A program made the translations under genes and the position numbers. The notes beneath the pieces were generated by a model. The model saw only the letters and a program-made list of their open reading frames with translations. It was not told where the DNA came from and did not search any database. Positions 59,215 to 64,000 of a DNA stretch of 64,000 nt are shown here, piece after piece (within the stretch, counting starts at the first letter, position 1; each line of letters opens with the position of its first letter). The stretch is from Terfezia claveryi (Eukaryota > Ascomycota > Pezizomycetes > Pezizales > Pezizaceae), in NCBI GenBank assembly GCA_015179025.1, contig WHUX01000114.1:110515-174514 (forward strand), read 5' to 3'.

Positions 59215-59492
59215 TGTTGGAATTACTCTCGCCCATGAAACATCGCTAGCTGAGATAGGACAGTTTGAATTCTGCGGAAACCAGGGTAGGATCAAGGATC
59301 CCAAAGAGGCCGGTCTCAATTAGGAAAAGAGGATATAAGGAGCTGGATATGTCGTAGGAAAAATGGGATTTCTTCTGTAGAGCACTAGAACCATAGCAAT
59401 AAGTCTATAGTGATATCTAGATATCTCCTCTTTTGAATATACACGATTGATTATCTTCACGATTCCTCCGCTACATAACCTGTAATCTTACA
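59215..59492 (+). repeat. 3' LTR of the Copia element
   Basis: 278 bp, TGTTGGAATTACTCTC to GTAATCTTACA, matching the 5' LTR with a few substitutions and single-base indels. Confidence 0.93.
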
Positions 59493-60079
59493 CTTTATAT
59501 GTCGGAGACCACTTGCGAACACCGTCTTTAGGGCTTTCTTCTTCCTGCCGCTGAGATCGCGATATCCATCATATCAACACTGACAATTTGGTCTGTCCTC
59601 GAAATGTCCCTCCATTCTTCAGCATTAAAATCCTCCATACCCTCCTAAATGCGAACAAGAGACTTCAAAAGGACTGTGGATGCGCGGGGCTTGGAAGTGG
59701 CAACGGAAGCAAAGGAACAGAAGCCCCTTAGAGGAGCTTTTGTGAATAACAATTCTGTTTATTTTGGTCAATTTCCACTCCAAATAAATAAATCATTCTA
59801 GAATGTGCATGAGCCAGATATAGGCAGTTATATTGATGAATATGTAGTTCCCAGTCTGGTTCCACACCTCCATTTATGTATGTATGTATGCTTTGCATAA
59901 CAGCCCTGAACATGCAGCGCACTTGATTTGCATCAAATTGTAGCTATCACAACCTTGGTGAATGTCTAACTTCTTCTAAACATATAGTCACATCATAATA
60001 TAAAGTTCAATTAATTATAATCATAGAGTAGCATCTCCCTCATATCTTCGTTTCCATACATATTCAATAGTTATATCTT
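59493..60079. other. Intergenic between the Copia element and the transposase remnant
   Basis: No coding signal that I can assign. Confidence 0.35.
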
Positions 60080-60540
60080 CCCTTTATGTATTCTCATATA
60101 TCAACTCAAGCTGGTACTTCAGCCCAAGCACATCCCTCTCCCACTAACATCCTACTGTTAAGACATGTCCTTCTTAATGTCTATATAGAGACTCTGGGTA
60201 TTGACAATCCAATTTTCATACAGAACAACTCATTGACTCATAACGCCAAACTCGTATGCCAATGGTTCCATTATGACAATGACCGGGTAGTTGCTGACTA
60301 CCCTGCATGCTCTCCTGACTTTATTTAATTGAACACGTTTTGGGCATACATGAATCGCCAACTTCATAAAGGTTTGCGGATTTGATGAATATGCCTGGAG
60401 CCCAGCATGAAGGTATTGGCAGATGCGTTGCAAGGGACTGGAAGGACTTTCCGGAGACGCTTTTGGACAGTCTCTATACCTCTATATCCCGCCGTGTAGT
60501 GGCCGTCAGTAAGGCAGAGGGTTGGTATACAAAGTACTAA
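60080..60540 (+). pseudogene. Tc1/mariner-type transposase, C-terminal remnant
   Basis: FIQNNSLTHNAKLVCQWF and DYPACSPDFI match the QDNxPxHxAK and DWPPYSPDLNPIE segments of Tc1/mariner transposases. They are followed across stops and a frameshift by DWKDFPETLLDSLYTSISRR and AEGWYTKY-stop (60538-60540), the usual C-terminal text. The second catalytic Asp of QDN is Asn here and the third acidic position is disrupted, so it is inactive. Confidence 0.75.
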
Positions 60541-62484
60541 ATTTGTAGAATTCATGTCGGATTGTTCTCCATCAGTTAGCACACGCTCCAATTTGTCATG
60601 TCCTGTGTATTAGGCTACTTTGATTAGATCTGGCGTAGGAAGATACCTATACATTAACTTTATGTCTGAGACCCTAACACGCTATTTCAGATTTGAGCGG
60701 ACAGGTATCATTGTACACGGACCCCAACGCAGTACAACTAGTGGTGGCTAATGTACAACAGGTATTCCGGAACTTGGTCAGGGGAAGATTTTCGCTTATC
60801 TACTTTGATGGATCTGGTTAGTTCTATTCACCAAGGATGGTTAGCATTTTGGGTTGTACAGATGGTGAACTGCTCACGGATTTAGCAACGACAATTTCGA
60901 AGGTATTGTTGAGTTCCATGAACAACAGATATGCAGAGATATTTCGATGCTAAAAATTTTTTTCTTGCGGTCATGTCACGTTCATTGCGGTCCCACCATC
61001 TTCCCTACTACTGAATTTATCGGGAAAAGCATATTAGCCAATTAATCAATGCGCAGCAAAACTAGCCATCCCGTGCAAGCCTAGAGCCAGGGAACCATCT
61101 TTATACCCCTCCACACTGACCAAATCACTTAGGCAATTCCAATGTGGACCACGGTCGCTAGCCTTTCGCGATGTGAATATTAAGGCTAGCACTTCATCAA
61201 AGCTGGCAACGTTGACGTATCAGGGTCTTTTTGATGCGAATGGTCTCGTAGTAGTAATGTATTCATATTGGTATTGTGCAGCGAGTGCGAATCCGGAGGC
61301 TCTGAAGGATACTAAGCAGGACCCGCTGCTTTCGAATTTCATAGGGATGTATGCTGAGTTACGCCTCGTTCTAGGAAGAATCCTGACTCACAATAATATT
61401 GATGGACCTCAATATAAGCTTTGTGATGGTACTTCACCTACTTTTATGCAAGCTGGTGATGCACGATCTGGCAATTACATCTCGCTTTGTTGATATTCAT
61501 CAGTCAGAAACATAATTTAGGAAGTCTAGAGGTTTGAACTTTAGACTAGTATATCAATAATGCTTGGGCTCTGTACTAACTAACCTTTTCCTCATCTGAA
61601 GGACATCTGATCATGCACCAGGGGCTCAAGTAGCTAGATATTTAGGGTTTCCTGCATAATAACAAGAGCCAATGAGAATTTTTTTTTGGTAAGCTACATA
61701 TACTAGGGCAGACTAGCTATACTGCTGGTACTATGAGGTCTTGGCCAGTTCCAGAATATACAGTACCATGGAAGAATCTAAACTGTTACCTTATTCAGTA
61801 GTCTGGTACCTAAAGTGGCATTACCCTCCAAATGCTGTTAGTCCGTTTGCCCACTTCATGTGATTCAATCGAAATCGTCCAATCTAAGTACTCTACACTG
61901 ATCTTAATCTTGGCTCCAGATCCAGCAAACGACATTATGGGTGATAATTATATAGGCCGAAATAGGGCCGAGGTTGACTGACGATAAATATGTGATCGTA
62001 GGGAGCTGTAGCGTAGAAAGCATTGTTTTGATTTTGTAGTCTATAGGTTTTAAACAGAAATTGCAGAAATTTTGTACCTTTATATGTAGTTTCCTCCTCT
62101 TCAGCCACTAGGGTATATGGGAATCAAAGATGTCATGTAAAAGTAAGTGCATAGTGTACATACAGAAAGAGCGTTACTGAATATGTAGACAATGTACAGA
62201 TAGTGTGTAGGCAAATGTTGGACTACTTGAGCTTTGTATTTATGTATCTATAGTAGTAATGAGAAGCTTACTTACTAAGAGGGTAAGACATAAAATTCAG
62301 AGGGTTCCCAGTTCATTTTGAAAATAAAGGTAGGAACGTAATTGCAAGGGGGGGGGTTAAGCCCATTCAATATACAGGAGCTAAGTGCTCTGGCTCTATA
62401 ATAGGGACTAAGTAATAAGAAAAGCAGAGCTATTAGGTGCCCATTGCAGCTACTGTCAGGATATAGTTGGGTCACTAGTGGTAC
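60541..62484. other. Intergenic; unassigned 106-codon frame
   Basis: The frame 61173-61493 (plus, YQGLFDANGLVVVMYSYWYC, ending NYISLC) is protein-like but belongs to no family I know. Nothing else assigned. Confidence 0.3.
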
Positions 62485-62800
62485 TGTTACGGGCTGATAT
62501 TTGCCCGATAATGAGACCCGTGGATCGGGTGTTGATTTAAGCTTTCCGAGTTATTTGCATTAGATAGATAACCGTTACCAGCTTAGTTTAGTGTCAGGCC
62601 TACGAGGAGGTGGCTATAAAGGCCCCTTCAGTCATACCTAAGAGGGGGATGAAAAAGGGAACGAGAAAATCATCGTTATCGAGATCGAGAACAAGAAGGA
62701 GTCACATCGACCGAGCACTGTGAATACCTACTACACGCCGTCAAGCTACCAACAAGCTAAAAGCCCTGTTTTCGTGAGGGTTTCTTTGTTCGCTTAACAC
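62485..62800 (+). repeat. Probable 5' LTR of a second LTR element
   Basis: Starts TGTTACGGGCTG and ends CGCTTAACA, with matching TGTTA/TAACA ends. A CTATAAAGGCCCC TATA-like motif lies near 62613. The right LTR, if any, is beyond the window. Confidence 0.6.
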
Positions 62801-64000
62801 TGGAGCAAAGGTGAGGCGGCGGCATAACAACAACTACTAAAACCCGTATCAACAACACTAGATCAGTTCTACTGAGACTTCGAGGAGGAGTGTAGTATCC
62901 TATGCAACAATCCCAGTACTTATGGAGTACTGGCCAAGGCTGCGTTGAGGCTCTTCTATTTCGGCAAGCAAACTGAATTCGAGTATAGCAGGTTACGGCA
63001 AACAGAGAGGGCAGTTGTTAGAAAGATTGTATCAAAGAACTTCACTATGATCACCTTGCCGAAGGTGATATTAGAGTTATCAGCAGAAACCTCAAACGAT
63101 ATCCCTGAGTTGTACACAAACCAAGGAAAGAATGACCAAGGCCTTATACTCCCAATCTTCTTCCTTAAGTGGACTCAGGACTCGACTACATATCAATGAT
63201 ATCTACAGGCTTTCTGAGAGAACCCAGCAATAACAGAGTTGTTGCGAGAACACAAACAGCCCAAGTTTCAGCCAGAATTGAGAAAGGTAGAAGACAAGTG
63301 GGTAGAAGACGAGATGGCTGCCTAGGCTGAACAGTTGCGAACCCAATACATTACGTCCATTATTAACAAAGAGTTTAATGGGACTGCGAAGTTCAAGGGG
63401 TTTCAGAGATCCTTTGAAACTATGGTAAGGCTGCATGATAATGCAGAATCGGTAGAGAACCGAGCAGCTATGGACGACGAAATGAAGCGAGAACTCTTGC
63501 TGGTAATATTAAAGGATCCAACCACACCACCAGCCAAAGGAATAGATGGGCGGAAGTTTATAGGAGCTCAGTCTTGGTTGGCAGAACAGGAGGAAGACGA
63601 TATAGCTACTTACCAACAGCTCACACACACGACTGAACGAGAAATACGGGGACAGAGATGAAGAAACGACACTACAGCTGGTGGCTATCCAGCTGAAGAT
63701 CCTCAAGCAAGAAGGGAAGCCAGTTGATGAGTATGTGGCCTGCTTTGAGGACATCAGGGATAAGGTGTCAGCAATGCAGTTGGCCACTATCATGACACCC
63801 TATAACCAGATCGAGACGTTGTTTCTGGCCTAGATCCGGCACTAATGAAGTTGTATATGAAGGATAACAGGGAGTTTCGGAGTGAGACGTGGGAGGAGAC
63901 GAAGAAGAAGGTCAGAACAGCGGAGGTAAAGCACAAGCTAGGGGAAGACCCAATTTTTGCGGATAACCGGAAGAAGTACAGGCAGGCAGCTCTGCTACTA
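62801..64000 (+). pseudogene. Gag-like region of the second LTR element, interrupted, runs off the window
   Basis: Frames carry PKVILELSAETSNDIPELYT, then FNGTAKFKGFQRSFETMVRL, LKQEGKPVDEYVACFEDIRD, and DPALMKLYMKDNREF to the window end. This is Gag-type helical text. TAG and TGA stops and frameshifts break it (for example before ENPAI and before AEQLRTQY). Copia or Gypsy cannot be decided without pol. Confidence 0.55.

Larger units (their letters stand above)
54252..59492 (+). mobile_element. Ty1/Copia LTR retrotransposon, structurally complete, coding inactivated
   Basis: Two LTRs of ~280 bp, a primer-binding site after the 5' LTR, a purine tract (GTAGGGGAGAG, just before 59215) and domains in Copia order: Gag, integrase, reverse transcriptase, RNase H. 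No perfect target-site duplication: GTTAT precedes it and CTTTA follows. It inserted into a Gypsy gag remnant (53848-54251). Confidence 0.92.

Noticed and set aside
54247..59497. Target-site duplication for the Copia element
   Set aside because: GTTAT and CTTTA do not match; even a one-base offset gives only four of five.
1..64000. CRISPR arrays or prokaryotic-type operons
   Set aside because: Intron-bearing eukaryotic genes throughout; the tandem repeats lack a spacer layout.

Overview
The window looks like a transposon-rich stretch of a filamentous ascomycete (Pezizomycotina) genome. Evidence: short GT-AG introns (40-75 nt in the well-resolved genes) with CTAAT/CTGAY-like branch sites, a fungal-type Ku80 and Rex3-type exonuclease, a NACHT-ankyrin NLR, a Baeyer-Villiger monooxygenase, and long AT-rich intergenic tracts full of retroelement and MITE debris. 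The genus cannot be told from sequence alone; a Pezizomycetes-like genome is only a guess.

Layout. 1-1688: 3' part of Ku80 (+). 2460-4624: SINE-like sequence, two minisatellites and a decayed LINE 3' end. 7718-9055: serine/proline-rich protein of unknown function. 10354-13222: Rex3/Rexo1-type RNA exonuclease with two frame breaks. 13223-17314: intergenic with a LINE fragment and repeat R1. 17315-24227: an intact-looking 12-exon, 2047-codon NLR-like gene (N-terminal helical domain, five tandem 63-nt exons, NACHT, about 27 ankyrin repeats). 24228-32985: repeats, including a 1.6-kb element with ~590-bp terminal inverted repeats. 32986-35005: Baeyer-Villiger monooxygenase with two one-base frame breaks. 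35006-46400: non-coding, with at least three MITE-like elements (37063-37656, 38786-39445, 43594-44302). 46960-49704: nested LINE insertions with target-site duplications. 50406-53847: a truncated, deleted paralog of the NLR on the minus strand. 53848-54251: a Gypsy-like gag remnant. 54252-59492: a complete but inactivated Copia element. 60080-60540: a decayed Tc1/mariner transposase. 62485-end: the 5' part of another LTR element.

Main points. (1) The NLR carries five phase-1 exons of exactly 63 nt in tandem, each encoding the same 21-residue (three-heptad) unit between the N-terminal domain and the NACHT; the minus-strand paralog has a single copy. Exon number can therefore change by unequal crossing-over without breaking the frame. 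(2) Several 37-58 bp insertions with 11-15 bp target-site duplications consist of little more than a shared LINE 3' tail. (3) Stop codons in the Copia and Gypsy remnants often fall at expected Trp or Gln codons, as expected from RIP-type C-to-T/G-to-A mutation, whereas the frame breaks in the two host genes are all one-base losses in or near short homopolymers and look more like assembly error.
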